A stretch of DNA of 64,000 nucleotides, taken from assembly GCA_009746045.1 (NCBI GenBank), contig RPFO01000412.1:1027437-1091436 (forward strand), given 5' to 3'. Origin of the DNA: Mesostigma viride. Taxonomy: Eukaryota > Streptophyta > Mesostigmatophyceae > Mesostigmatales > Mesostigmataceae. Shown here piece by piece: positions 1 through 12,264 of the stretch. How positions within the stretch are numbered: the first letter of the stretch is position 1; each line of letters begins with the position of its first letter. The position numbers and the translations under genes were made by a program. Under the pieces are notes generated by a model. The model did no database searches and was not told the DNA's origin. It saw only the letters and a program-made list of their open reading frames with translations.

Positions 1-3000
1 CGACAGGGGAGATGTTGGAAATGGACGGTCCGGCCCAGCAGCTGGCAACAAGGTGGAGGTGGACAGAAACGGTGCGGAGGTCAGAAGAAACGGTGCTGAG
101 GCGGAGTTGGGCGGGTCAACTGGGGGAGACGGGGGCGGAGAGGAAGAGAAGGGAGGGCCTGACAGCGAGACGGTTCCCTCGTCTGACGTAGAGGACGAAG
201 GGGAGGGACCTGCGCCGCGAGCTTGCAAACCAACCACAAAGGAAACAACCTTGTCGACGAATGTCGCAACAAGCACGGTGGCGGCCGCCAAGCTGTCGCC
301 ACCCTCGTCATCATCATGCCACCTCAGCGCCTCGTCATCACCGCAGCGTGTGGCGGCGTTGAGGCGCGGGGGGCGGCCGCGTGCTGGCAAGGACAAGGGC
401 GCGGATGGCGGCAATGCTGATGTCAGCAACACAGGCGGTCATGGCGGCACCGCGGAGGCGGATCCCATGGGTGCTGCCACCTCTTCGCAATGTGCCACAG
501 TGGCAGATGTCAGAAGACTTGCAGACGACAGCAGGCTTTGCAGCGGAGATGATGCGGCCTTGCCTGCCACGCCGTCGGCCCCCGATGATGCGGTCGCCTG
601 CCCAGCGTTGGCGGTGCCACTAGACGGCAGCGGCTGCTTGGGGTCTGGGCTGCCCCAGGACTTGGCAACTGTTGCTGCCACCATTGAGCGGCCAGTAGTG
701 GCGATAGTGGTCACGGAGACTTGTACGCTATCGTCCATGGCTGTGGGCAGTGATGTGGGGGCCGCTGAGCCAGCTCTGCCCCCCAAGGGTGGAGCCGAGG
801 TGGAGACCAGGGATGCCCAGGGAGGGGATACAGGCGACGTGGGAGATGGTGCCTCCAGTGTGGCGCGCAGATGGCGGGGGCGGCCTGCCCGCGGGAAGCA
901 TGCCGGTGGTGGTGCCGTGCCTAGTGCCGTTGGTGGTGATGATGCGGGTGCTGCCTGCCATCTTGTTCCTGGGCCGATCGTGGCTGCGGAGCCGGACTCA
1001 CCGTTTACTGCAGGACCGGAGGCACGCATCACGGCGGAGGCTCCTGGAACAGTTCCTCTCGCGGCTGCTGGGGATGGTGCAGGACGCGAGGAGGAAGCAG
1101 CCGTGGAGGATGATGATAAGGAGAACCGGGGTGCACGGGGAGGAAGAGGGCCACAAAGAAATGATCACTGGGAAGGACGACCAAATGGCAAGAAGAGCCG
1201 GGGCGGTGGGCGCGTGAGAAGTGGTGGGGAGGTGGCTGTGCAGGTGGGTGCGGTGGCGGATAGCAGCGATAAGGCCAGCGCAACCACGGCCACCGATGCC
1301 ACCTCAGTGGGCAAGGATGCAATGTCAGAGGAGAGGGGGAAGGGTCAGGAGGACGGGGTGCAGGCGCAAGTGGACAGCGAAGCAGCCAAGCAGGCCGTGG
1401 TGTGTGCTGGCCCTGAGGCGGCCGTACTGGCTTGTTCCCTCGTATCCCCCGCGCCGGCACGGACAGGCGGCAGCCGAGGGGCCAAGAAGGTGAGAACGCT
1501 TGCTTCTCGCCTCATTCAACTCTGAGTAACGTCTCGGCCGCCCTTTCTATGGCGCGCACGTCGCCGCTGTAGTAAGCCTCCTGTCTGTCCCTTGTCTAAG
1601 CCCTTGTCTCATGCGGCGCACAGTCCCACCTGCGTTGGCCACCAGGAGCCTCGTTTGGGCGCCTTGCGGAATGGCAATCGGCGGATTTGTGATGTGATGC
1701 CACATGGCAACGGCACATGGCTTCGAGCGGTGCGATCTTTCCAGGACCGGGCTGGAACACCGCTAGGCTGCATAGCAGGGCATGTAGCAGCTGGTTGTCT
1801 GTAATCTCTTTGTATTGTATGGGATCTCATGTCGCGGCGTTTCCACTTGTCGAGTTTTTCTCCTACGTGCCTGTTTCATTTGACCATGCGCTACCCGATC
1901 CCCCATCCCCCACCCCCCACCCCCCACCCCCATCACCTCCCCCTTCCCCCTCCCCCTCCCCCTCCCCGCTCCCCCTCCCCGCTCCCCCTTCCCCTTCCCC
2001 TTCCCCCTTCCCCTTCCCCCTTCCCCCTTCCCCCTTCCCCCTTCCCCTTCCCCCTTCCCCCTTCCCCTTCCCCTTCCCCTTCCCCTTCCCCTTCCCCCTT
2101 CCCCTTCCCCTTCCCCTTCCCCTTCCCCTTCCCCTTCCCCCCCCCTTCCCCCTTCCCCCTTCCCCCTTCCCCTTCCCCTTCCCCCTTCCCCTTCCCCCTT
2201 CCCCTTCCCCCTTCCCCTTCCCCTTCCCCTTCCCCTTCCCCCTTCCCCTTCCCCTTCCCCCTTCCCCTTCCCCTTCCCCCTTCCCCTTCCCCTTCCCCTT
2301 CCCCCTTCCCCTTCCCCTTCCCCCTTCCCCTTCCCCTTCCCCTTCCCCCTGCCCCCTTCCCCTGCCCCTGCCCCTGCCCCTGCCCCCTGCCCCTGCCCCC
2401 TGCCCCCTGCCCCTGCCCCCTGCCCCTGCCCCTGCCCCTTCCCCCTTCCCCCTTCCCCCTTCCCCTTCCCCTTCCCCCTTCCCCTTCCCCTTCCCCTTCC
2501 CCCTTCCCTTCCCCTTCCCCCTTCCCCTTCCCCCTTCCCCTTCCCCCTTCCCCTGCCCCTGCCCCTGCCCCCTGCCCCTGCCCCTGCCCCCTTCCCCCTG
2601 CCCCTGCCCCCTGCCCCTGCCCCCTTCCCCTGCCCCTTCCCCCTGCCCCCTGCCCCTGCCCCTTGCCCCTGCCCCCTTCCCCTGCCCCTGCCCCCTGCCC
2701 CCTGCCCCCTGCCCCTTGCCCCTGCCCCTGCCCCCTGCCCCCTGCCCCCTGCCCCTTCCCCTGCCCCCTTCCCCTGCCCCTTCCCCCTTCCCCCCCCCCT
2801 TCCCCCTTCCCCTTCCCCTTCCCCTTCCCCTTCCCCCTTCCCCCTTCCCCTTCCCCTTCCCCCTTCCCCTTCCCCTTCCCCCTTCCCCCTTCCCCTTCCC
2901 CCTTCCCCCTTCCCCTTCCCCCTTCCCCCCCTTCCCCCTTCCCCTTCCCCCTTCCCCTTCCCCTTCCCCTTCCCCTTCCCCCTTCCCCCTTCCCCTTCCC

Positions 3001-6000
3001 CCTTCCCCTTCCCCTTCCCCTTCCCCTTCCCCTTCCCCCTTCCCCCTTCCCCTTCCCCTTCCCCTTCCCCTTCCCCTTCCCCCTTCCCCCTTCCCCTTCC
3101 CCTTCCCCCTTCCCCTTCCCCTTCCCCCTTCCCCCTTCCCCTTCCCCTTCCCCTTCCCCCTTCCCCTTCCCCTTCCCCTTCCCCCTTCCCCTTCCCCTTC
3201 CCCCTTCCCCTTCCCCTTCCCCTTCCCCTTCCCCTTCCCCTTCCCCCTTCCCTTCCCCTTCCCCTTCCCCTTCCCCTTCCCCTTCCCCTTCCCCTTCCCC
3301 CTTCCCCCTTCCCCTTCCCCTTCCCCCTTCCCCTTCCCCTTCCCCTTCCCCTTCCCCTTCCCCTTCCCCCTTCCCTTCCCCTTCCCCTTCCCCCTTCCCC
3401 TTCCCCTTCCCCCTTCCCCCTTCCCCCTTCCCCTTCCCCTTCCCCTTCCCCTTCCCCTTCCCCTTCCCTTCCCCTTCCCCCTTCCCCTTCCCCTTCCCCC
3501 TTCCCCTTCCCCTTCCCCTTCCCCCTTCCCCCTTCCCCTTCCCCCTTCCCCTTCCCCCTTCCCCTTCCCCTTCCCCCTTCCCCCTTCCCCTTCCCTTCCC
3601 CTTCCCCTTCCCCTTCCCCTTCCCCTTCCCCCTTCCCCCTTCCCCCTTCCCTTCCCCTTCCCCTTCCCCTTCCCCTTCCCCTTCCCCCTTCCCCTTCCCC
3701 TTCCCCTTCCCCTTCCCCTTCCCCCTTCCCCTTCCCCCTTCCCCTTCCCTTCCCTTCCCCCTTCCCCCTTCCCCTTCCCCTTCCCCTTCCCCCTTCCCCC
3801 TTCCCCCTTCCCCTTCCCCTTCCCCTTCCCCTTCCCCTTCCCCTTCCCCTTCCCCTTCCCTTCCCCCTTCCCCTTCCCCTTCCCCTTCCCCTTCCCCTTC
3901 CCCCTTCCCTTCCCCCTTCCCCTTCCCCTTCCCCTTCCCCCTTCCCCTTCCCCCTTCCCCCTTCCCCCTTCCCCTTCCCCTTCCCTTCCCCTTCCCCTTC
4001 CCCCTTCCCCTTCCCCCTTCCCCCTTCCCCTTCCCCCTTCCCCCTTCCCCTTCCCCCTTCCCCCTTCCCCTTCCCCTTCCCCCTTCCCCCTTCCCCCTTC
4101 CCCCTCCCCCTTCCCCCTCCCCCCTCCCCCGTCCCCAGGCGGCGCTGAGCGTGACCTCGTGCGAGCCGGGCACGCTTGACTTGCTGCGCGTGGCCCTGTC
4201 CACACTGGGTGGATTCCGCCTGGTGACGTCGGATGGCACAGCCGCGCAGGAGCACGTGACCCACCTGGTGGCGGGGTGCGGCCGCCGCACGATCAAGCTG
4301 CTTTTCGCCATCTCGCGAGGTAGGTGCATGGTGCTTGTGGTTGCCTGACTCCCCTACACCCGATTCCAGTTATTGGCATATCTCGATGATGGTCGATCAT
4401 TTGGCCTTTCGCCTGCTGGTGTGCACCTTCCATCATTCTTCCTTTTTGCGGTAGAACTGTTGCATAGTTGTACATCCGACATCCGCGGACTGCATGGTGA
4501 CAGCTGCATAAGTCACTTGTAATCCACTTGCGTCGCCAGACTTGTGACTAGATGCCATTCCCAACTGGAAGGCCTTGCTCTTGGTCTTGGTCTTAGCCCG
4601 TTGTGCCTGCAACGTTGGTAAACTTGTGACAAGCTTGCAGAGGCCGGCTGGCCAGAACAGGAGTGCGGTTCATCCCACAGCTCCCCTCACTGCTGAACCG
4701 CCATCTGATCGTCACAAGGCGGTTCCATGGTTACGGCGGTAGCATCCAACCGCTTCTGCTGGGTGGTTGCGATGCCAAGGTTCCATGGTTACGGCGGTAG
4801 CATCCAACCGCTTCTGCTGGGTGGTTGCGATGCCAAGGTTCCATGGTTACGGCGGTAGCATCCAACCGCTTCTGCTGGGTGGTTGCGATGCCAAGGTTCC
4901 ATGGTTACGGCGGTAGCATCCAACCGCTTCTGCTGGGTGGTTGCGATGCCAAGGTTCCATGGTTACGGCGGTAGCATCCAACCGCTTCTGCTGGGTGGTT
5001 GCGACGCGAGGCGATAGTAACAGTCTTAGTTTTCGTATTGGCAGTAGTTTCGGTGTTAGTGTTGCTGCCGTCGGCCATGGATAGTGCCACCGACACCGCT
5101 GCTGTATGTACCCTTTCTTTCGAGTCCAGTGTCCTTTTTGGTCCCTTAGCACCAACCAAGTTACGAGTAGCCACCAAGGTGCAGAGCGCGGCCAGCCTGT
5201 CATGCATGTCGTCTGGCCGTTCACCTGACAAATTGTGCCGATGGGCATTGCCGTGTCTTTCTAGGGACAAACCATCGCCGTGCCGTTCTAGGGACAAACC
5301 ATCGCTGTGTCATTCTAGTGACAAACCATGTCCATGCCCGTGCCACCGTGGATGGTACCCCCCTCACGTGTGCGCGTCAGGGGCGTGGGTGCTCACGCCG
5401 GAGTGGGTCTCCCGCTCCCTTGAGAAGGGTTGCTGGGTGCCAGAGGAAGGGTTTGAGGCCGACTACTACCCAGGAATACGGCTGTCACGCGCGGCCAACG
5501 GTAAGCACTCATTAGTGCTCTGATTTTGCTACCTTGCCTGTACATTATACTTTATACAGCACGCTGTATACTAGATGTTTGTGGTGCAAACACGTACTTG
5601 AAACCTTGGCCTCTTCTTGACCCCTTCTGGGCCTCTTCTTGGCCCCTTCTGGGCCTCTTCTGGGCCTCTTCTCTGTACATGTCACTGTCATACCCACGTT
5701 TTTGCGGCGACGTCAGGGCTTTCCTACTTTCATGTAGGATGTTCTTGAGCATGCTTACAAGCGAGCCACCATCCCATGGACCTTGGCAGTGCACTTCTCC
5801 CTGCCAATGTAGCGGGCTCCCAATCTAGCCGGCATGCACTGCATGAACCGTCAGGGTTATAACACATCTTTAATCCATATTGCCCTTAGGGGATGACGAA
5901 AAATCATGACAAATGGCAACTCGTGTTCTGGCGCCATTGGTGGTATCTTCTACACTGTTATCGGTACGCATGGCGGTGGTGGGCCCCGCAGACACGCACG

Positions 6001-8440
6001 CGTCCAAAGGCGGCGGCGGCCGGCTGCTTTCGTCGATGCGAGTCGCCATCGCAGAGAAGGGCACGCAGCCGGCGCGCGACGTGCTGAAGAAGCTGGTGGA
6101 GAACCTGGGGGGGAAGGTGGGTGTGCGCGGAGAGGGTGGAGGACCTTGGGGGGGAAGGTGGGTGGGTGCGGAAGGGGTGAAGGACTGGGGTTGAAGGTGG
6201 GTGTGCATGGAAGGGGTCTTCCAGCGTGATATTGATTTCTACTTTTGTCTGCATCGAACAAGGCTAATGCGGCATGCGCGGTGTTGCGGCGGTGTCTTGT
6301 TGTGGACATGTCAAACGGGGCACGCGATGACTTGATACCTTTTTAGCCAGCACGGCACAACATGCCTCACCCAGCGCATGTCAAACGGGGCACGCGATGA
6401 CTTGATACCTTTTTAGCCAGCACGGCACAACATGCCTCACCCAGCGCATGTCAAACGAGGCACGCGATGACTAGATACCTTTTTAGCTAGCACGGCACAA
6501 CATGCCTCACCCAGCGCATGTCAAACGGGGCACGCGATGACTTGATACCTTTTTAGCCAGCACGGCACAACATGCCTCACCCAGCGCATGTCAAACGGGG
6601 CACGCGATGACTTGATTCCTTTTTAGCCAGCACGGCACAACATGCCTCACCCAGCGCATGTCAAACGGGGCACGCGATGACTTGATACCTTTTTAGCTAG
6701 CACGGCACAACATGCCTCACCCAGCGCATGTCAAACGGGGCACGCGATGACTTGATACCTTTTTAGCTAGCACGGCACAACATGCCTCACCCAGCGCATG
6801 TCAAACGGGGCACGCGATGACTTGATACCTTTTTAGCTAGCATGGCATAACATGCCTCACCCAGCGCATGTCAAACGGATGACTTGATACCTTTTTAGCT
6901 AGCACGGCACAACATGCCTCACCCAGCGCATGTCAAACGGGGCACGCGATGACTTGATACCTTTTTAGCTAGCATGGCATAACATGCCTCACCCAGCGCA
7001 TGTCAAACGGGGCACGCGATGACTAGATACCTTTTTAGCTAGCACGGCACAACATGCCTCACCCAGCGCATGTCAAACGGGGCACGCGATGACTTGATAC
7101 CTTTTTAGCTAGCATGGCATAACATGCCTCACCCAGCGCATGTCAAACGGGGCACGCGATGACTTGATACCTTTTTAGCTAGCATGGCATAACATGCCTC
7201 ACCCAGCGATGCTGGTTGCCCCCCCCTGTGGATTCACCCACCCACCACCGACACCCTCAGGTGGTCGCCGCAGCGTCAGCACCCGAATGCGACGTGCTCA
7301 TCACGGGGGGGGACCGCGCGAAGGTGGCGGCGTCGCACCCGGGCGTCCACGTTGTCCGCGAGCAGGTATGCACTCCAGTGCCGAGAGACGGTTGACGTGA
7401 CTGCCCATCTCGTGACCTTCTTCCCGCCCTTATGCCATGAGAAGCACGCCCAGTTTAGCCACAACACAGCGCATGCGTCCACATAGTCCGCACACAGGTA
7501 TAGCCCGACAGCGCTGGACTTGACAAACATGGACAGCGCTTGATGTGAAGGGACGAACATGGTACCCTCCAGTGACTAATAGACCTTGACATGACTCACA
7601 TGATCGTCATGCCGTTCTTGTTGAGAGGCATGCGTGGCCTAGCCGCTGCACGGCGCGCCCGTCTGCGTCGTTGGCGAGCAGGTGCACTATACAGCATCCG
7701 CATGTTGTTGGCATGCCCATCTGTCTTGGTTGCCACTGTGCAGTATCAATAACTATATCTCTTTTACTATATCTCTCAGCCGGGGGTTTTCGGGGTTTGT
7801 CGGGGCTTGTCTATGACAGGCCATATTCATGGGGGTCGACATCGCATGCCTCTCACTGCTCTCCCTTCACATGCCTCTTGCCGTTGGCTATTCCTTTAAT
7901 ATCTGTCCTCCCTTTCCCCTCTGAAACGTCACCGTCCTGTGTGTTGTATTTAACCCACTCATGTTGTAGTGTTCCAGTGATACAGGTTTTCAATCTTGAT
8001 TGTGAATCATTTCGCTTGATATGCGCATCTTGTCTCCCACTGTGTTGCACCCTGGTAGTATTATCCTCTGTGGGCCCGCAGTGCACAAATGGTAGTATTA
8101 TCCTCTGTGGGCCCGCAGTGCACAAATGGTAGTATTATCCTCTGTGGGCCCGCAGTGCACAAATGGTAGTATTATCCTCTGTGGGCCCGCAGTGCACAAA
8201 TGGTAGTATTATCCTCTGTGGGCCCGCAGTGCACAAATGGTAGTATTATCCTCTGTGGGCCCGCAGTGCACAGATGCCGATGGTATGAATGAGACGATGC
8301 TAATGTTGTAAATGTGCATTACTGCCTGTCCGGCCGTCTGATGTACGCTTCTGGTGTCCTGTGGCCCATCTACGCTGCCTGTCTGTGTGCAGTGGCTGCT
8401 CGCCGCCATTGAGGCGTACCAAGTGCCGCCCTTTGAATAG
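1..8440 (+). CDS. Tandem-BRCT protein gene (MDC1/PTIP-like C terminus), 5' end outside window
   Basis: Six exons fit one frame: <1-1489, 4139-4319, 5381-5500, 5992-6116, 7261-7365, 8393-8440. All introns are GT-AG with phases 0, 1, 1, 0, 0; donors include gtaggt, gtaagc and gtatgc. The frame is open to the window edge, so the N terminus is missing. The first ~496 visible residues are low-complexity and probably disordered, with AT-hook-like RGRP/GGRPR cores in basic patches. The last ~190 residues form two BRCT repeats. BRCT1 shows [20 protein letters not shown] and the tryptophan segment [12 protein letters not shown]2 runs from MRVAIAEKG through LENLGGKV-type and CDVLITGGD segments to [12 protein letters not shown]. 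The [11 protein letters not shown] stretch resembles MDC1/PTIP. Tandem BRCTs of this type bind phosphopeptides in nuclear DNA-damage signalling; that role here is inferred. Stop at 8438-8440. Confidence 0.85.
1895..4136. repeat. CCCCTT-type polypyrimidine minisatellite, about 2.2 kb, in intron 1
   Basis: Near-pure C/T strand made of CCCCTT and CCCCCTT units, with a CCCCTG-rich sub-block around 2350-2770. It starts in C-rich sequence near 1895 and ends directly at the splice acceptor AG (4137-4138) of the BRCT gene, so it doubles as an enormous polypyrimidine tract. Long open frames on both strands here (Pro/Leu/Ser/Phe or Gly/Arg/Glu/Lys) are artefacts of the repeat. Confidence 0.97.
4720..5006. 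repeat. 58-bp minisatellite, about 5 copies, in intron 2
   Basis: A unit beginning ggttccatggttacggcg and ending ggttgcgatgccaa repeats five times with almost no divergence. It lies inside intron 2 of the BRCT gene. Confidence 0.95.
5255..5336. repeat. 27-bp tandem repeat, 3 copies, in intron 2
   Basis: Three adjacent copies of tctagggacaaaccatcg plus a short variable tail, 45-130 bp upstream of the exon 3 acceptor. Confidence 0.8.
5598..5675. repeat. GGCCTCTTCT-type short tandem repeat in intron 3
   Basis: Imperfect repeats of about 10-20 bp built from cctcttct and ccccttctgg, on a pyrimidine-rich strand of intron 3. Confidence 0.75.
6307..7206. repeat. 70-bp minisatellite, about 13 copies, in intron 4
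   Basis: The unit starts catgtcaaacggggcacg and ends atgcctcacccagcg. Copies start at 6307, 6377 and so on at 70-bp spacing. Variants are limited to a few sites (ccag/ctag, acggcac/atggcat), and one copy near 6870 lacks about 9 bp. The array fills most of intron 4. Confidence 0.96.
8054..8275. repeat. 37-bp minisatellite, 6 copies, in intron 5
   Basis: The unit starts ggtagtattatcctctgtgg and ends gcagtgcacaaat, repeating every 37 bp (8054, 8091 and so on) with one changed base at the end of the last copy. It lies in the last intron of the BRCT gene. Confidence 0.96.
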
Positions 8441-8560
8441 TACTTAGGCGGCGTATCAACATCTGCATGCTCCTGTCCTGCTGAAGGGCACAGGGTGGTG
8501 GCTGGACAGTGGATGCCTTACGTGTAGTTGGGTTCTGAAGGCCACAGATCCGTTTTGATG

Positions 8561-8566
8561 AATAAA
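8561..8566 (+). terminator. Possible polyadenylation signal AATAAA of the BRCT gene
   Basis: AATAAA lies about 120 bp after the stop codon of the tandem-BRCT gene. Distance and motif suit a canonical poly(A) signal. There is no transcript evidence. Confidence 0.45.
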
Positions 8567-9240
8567 TGTCAATTGACTGTCATGCTGGCTTTCATGGCCG
8601 CAGGTCTCGGTCCATGAACTATGAATTATTCCCAGGCGCCATGTTGTCAGGCATCAACTGCCATTGCAGCAACTGTTGCAAATGTGATGGTGTCACTTTA
8701 ACTAGCATGCGCTGCCTTCGTCTGATCTGTCTGTTGCCCTGGTAAACCACTCGCACAACAACCTCCAAAATCATTCTTGCGATCCCAAACCTAAAGCCAC
8801 GGGGCACTGGGCAACATGCGCATGCAAGACATGTGACTGTTCTTTCATTTTTTTATCATTGACTAGGCTGATTGGGCCGGAGGTGTCCTGCAGTGCTACA
8901 AAGCAGTACGCACTGCCAAGCTATTTTGTATACAACTATACGGTGTTATACTTGATTACAACCATCCATGCACAAGCCAGAAAGTGGACATGTAGTACTT
9001 GTGGCACTGGTGTATCATTTCTGACGTAGAATCCGTGCAATGTGTTGGACGATGCGATATTGGTGAATGAAACACACCAGCTGTTGTTGCAAAAGATGCA
9101 TTATATAGCCAGGAACTGCCCACTGCAACTTCAAACACCATGGCGCTGCAGCTAGCAAAGACATGTCAGTTTGAAATCCGCAGGCTCCAAGCGTCAACGT
9201 ATCCGTCGCGTGTGTACATGGGAACCCTCATCCGCTGACT
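8567..9240. other. Intergenic, no gene seen
   Basis: Moderate-GC sequence without a convincing coding frame, splice pattern or repeat. Short open frames on the minus strand look random. Confidence 0.5.
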
Positions 9241-9586
9241 GGCCATCCATCGGGGGATCCTATCCTCACCGACACACGGTGGCCATCCATCGGGGGATCC
9301 TATCCTCACCAACACACGGTGGCCATCCATCGGGGGATCCTATCCTCACCAACACACGGTGGCCATCCATCGGGGGATCCTATCCTCACCAACACATGGT
9401 GGCCATCCATCGGGGGATCCTATCCTCACCAACACATGGTGGCCATCCATCGGGGGATCCTATCCTCACCAACACATGGTGGCCATCCATCGGGGGATCC
9501 TATCCTCACCAACACATGGTGGCCATCCATCGGGGGATCCTATCCTCACCGACACACGGTGGCCATCCATCGGGGGATCCTATCGG
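9241..9586. repeat. 40-bp minisatellite with a BamHI site in each unit, about 8.6 copies
   Basis: The unit starts ggccatccatcgggggatcc and ends tatcctcaccaacacatggt, at exact 40-bp spacing from 9241. Changes are limited to gacacacgg, aacacacgg and aacacatgg near the unit end. Because 40 is not a multiple of 3, the repeat stays open in all three forward frames, which produces repetitive spurious ORFs. Confidence 0.96.
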
Positions 9587-9599
9587 ACCTCACCGACCC

Positions 9600-10264
9600 C
9601 ATGGTGCCCGGCATCCATCGGGGGCGACCACTCTACGCTCCGTAGCTGAGGATAGTATAGAGCGGTTCATCTCCTCACTTCGTTTCTCTCCAGGGCAAGT
9701 TCTGTCCACAATCCTCCCAGTCAGTGCTGGCTTGGGATGCATCCCGGTCATCACAAAATCCTATCCCAGAAAAGAGATGCCCAGGGCATGCTGCTGCGAA
9801 GTCTGGGCACCTCCGTTTCTACCCGCTTGAACCTTGAACCCCCCTCCGTGGTAGAGTCAGCACCCTGCTGCCAGGTCGCACACATCTTATACTGCGACGC
9901 AGCCACTTGGCAGCTTTGGCCCTGCTCCGGCTGCCATGGCTGCTCCCGGCACCGCACAAAATCCCATCGCTGCTGCTGTCATCGCTGCTACATGCATATA
10001 CCTGCTTCCTTTGCTGCTGCTGTCATCGCTGCTGCTGGTGATTGTGGCAACGGTGGCTGCGGTGGCACGGGTAACTTTGGTGGCAGCTGCCAATATTCCC
10101 CATGAAACGATACTGCATGCCGGCTGCCATGCCAGCAGCTGCTGCTGGTTCATGATGGGCAAAGCCTCTTGGCCCACCTGCGGCGCTGGTGTGACCACTG
10201 CATCAGAGGCAGCTGCTGTGGCCCCCGCTCCACGCATCCTTGTGGTGCCGCTTGCGTTGGCAAA
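9600..10264. other. Intergenic, GCTGCT-rich, no gene seen
   Basis: Contains a GCTGCT/CTGCTG-rich patch around 9970-10150 that keeps several frames open, and nothing else recognisable. Confidence 0.45.
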
Positions 10265-11372
10265 CTACTGCAGGCTGCAAACTAGAGGGCAACTGAGAGT
10301 GTAAACTAGAGCGCGGTGCATGCTGTCTAGAGCGCGGGTGTGGTCTGCAGTGCCGTCCACAGCGTGACAATTGACACTTTTATTGCTGAGCTGGTGGGCA
10401 CGGCCCGAGCATAGGGCGGGCAACGCGGTGAGTGAGTGCCACCTGGCGGCAGGGGGAGCCCCTTTGGCCCCAGTCGTCGTCCACCTCCGGGTGCTGACAT
10501 CATCGGGCGCGTCGCCCGATCCGCGCCAGATAAGCTCAGGTGGGACCTCGAACGCAAACGCCAGCACATGCAGCCGCCAGATGTCGCATGTCGCCGCATC
10601 CAGTTTTTTCTGGTGCTCGGTGAGCGCGCCAGAGAGTATGTCAGGGGGCCAGGATGTGAGCAGCCGGAGGGCGTGGGACAGCCTGTCTAATTGGAAGTCA
10701 GCACGACAGTCCTGGCACATTTCGTTGCCTTGAAAGGCCTGCGCATTGCCCAGGCGCATCGGCCTGCAGCAACAGATAATTCTTCTCTAACACGCTCGCA
10801 CTCTCCTTCCTGTCAGACACACGCAGGAGGACCCCAGGCTGCGAACCTAGAACGACTGTTGCTTCCAAAGGATCCGAAGACCACACGTGACAGCAGCCCC
10901 ATCATGGTCAGCCACGCAAAGCTCTTTTCGCCTCAAACCGGGCCAGCGGGCATTGGGCTGCGAGCAGAGGGCAGTAGTAGGGTATCTTCAAGTCGGCCTG
11001 ATGGCACTCGCTTACGGCCCGCAGTGTTGAGACCACCTTGTTACTGAGCAGATTCAGAGCGCTGTGGGCGCGGTGGGTTGCCCCTTGGAGCTCCATCAGG
11101 ATGGCACAGGACGTGGTGTGCGATCCGCCCATGCGAGATGAGTCGGACGCCAGCTGTCGCTCGGCACCCGCCAGCTGGCTCTTGAGAGTGGTGAGTTCGC
11201 CCAACAAATGGCCGCGTTCACTCAGCCCAATGTGGTGCTGTTGCTGCAGTTCCGAGGCATGTGTCTTGGTTGACAGCCCACGCTCGCCAAGAGCATGGAA
11301 AGCTTTTCTCAAAGTGACAAACTCGGATCGTAACGATTCGTTCTCTCGCCTCGGAGATTCGAGCTCTTCCAT
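10265..11372 (-). CDS. Coiled-coil protein gene, family unknown (2 visible exons)
   Basis: Minus strand. The upstream exon runs from an ATG at 11372 (or an acceptor cag just before it) to 11016, followed by a strong donor gtaagc. The next exon begins at 10738 after an AG acceptor, in the same frame (phase 0). The first exon is charged and heptad-like: EELESPRRENESLRSEF, later LLGELTTLKSQLAGAERQL. This suggests a coiled coil. The second exon has a CQDC pair and a Leu/Trp-rich stretch. The frame ends at 10265, but an AATAAA-like motif near 10378 on the minus strand suggests the true 3' end may be earlier or spliced. No family is recognised. Phase agreement across the intron and the biased composition argue for a real gene. 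Confidence 0.45.
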
Positions 11373-11847
11373 CACCTGCGCCCGCACCCTGTGCCAATAC
11401 CTTCTTTCATGCCGGCCCCTGCACGCCACGCGGCAACTCGCGCTCATTGCCCGGACGAGCTCGGCTTGTGACGAGGCTGGGCGGCTGCTACTGCGCAGTG
11501 GCGGTGCCCGCATGCATTGTCTGGCATTCTATGAGTCTCACAGCACGCGGAGTGACTGACTACTGGCTTCCACCCATAACGAGAAAGCAACCAGTTAGAA
11601 CTCGCAAATCATACTCGCTACCAACGAGCCAGAACGCCTGCCAATTTTCAAAACCGGTTCTATAACCACATTGTTCAATCCCTCAGCGACGCCCCCTTTT
11701 TACGCAGGGACGAACTATCCCGTTGTGATCATCCGTCAAGCTATCCTTGATGAGTAGTGGAATGCCGGCAAATCAATTCAATCCAAGGCATGCTGTAAGG
11801 GATGGGCGAGGCATGTATGTGTTTAGGTTCGTTAACCTATTAGCACC

Positions 11848-11900
11848 ACCAGGCCGGCGGCACCAGCACCTAATTAGCACGGGCACCACCAGGCCGGCGG
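11848..11900. repeat. Short direct repeat (caccaccaggccggcggc)
   Basis: Two copies of an 18-bp GC-rich motif about 40 bp apart, joined by a ctaattagcacggg linker. Confidence 0.6.
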
Positions 11901-12264
11901 TCTACTACGGTACGTACCATGGAGATGGCTTATGGTCTCGGCCTAAAGTGGATATGTTCGCCAATTGCTGCTGCGGTAGCGGCCACTGGCCAGCGGGAAT
12001 GGTAAAGTTGCACGTACACTACATTCTTATCCATCCTTGATTAATTTATGTAGGTGTGTTCCAGGCTTGGTTCGAGGGCATATGTGGTACGAATTCGGAA
12101 TTACCACAGGCTGTGCCTGCGGACGTGTCTTTTGTAGTACAGTGCAAGCGGAGGCAACCAGTCGAGCTGCGGGCACCCACATCGTCGATGTCAGTGTGAG
12201 TTGTTGGGGGCCGTCGATTCCGTTCCTTGGTGGCTCATGTGAATCACGTGACATGTCCTCTCAG

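Noticed and set aside
53..53. Start of the BRCT protein at the GTG at 53
   Set aside because: The frame is open back to base 2 and GTG is not a normal start in nuclear genes, so the true start lies to the left of the window.
1895..4136. CCCCTT tract as an interstitial telomere
   Set aside because: The complement is AAGGGG, not TTTAGGG, TTTTAGGG, TTAGGG or TTGGGG; unit length also alternates between 6 and 7.
1717..4348. Four overlapping frames of 780-839 codons on both strands (Pro/Leu/Ser/Phe-rich and Gly/Arg/Glu/Lys-rich)
   Set aside because: They are translations of the CCCCTT repeat. The tract contains no stop in several frames by composition, and lies in an intron of the BRCT gene.
6307..8275. 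CRISPR-like arrays (70-bp and 37-bp repeats)
   Set aside because: There are no unique spacers between units; they are plain minisatellites in introns of a eukaryotic gene.
9171..9830. 219-codon frame with PSIGGSYPHRHT-type repeats
   Set aside because: The 40-bp minisatellite stays open in all forward frames, so the peptide repeat is a by-product; flanks do not look coding.
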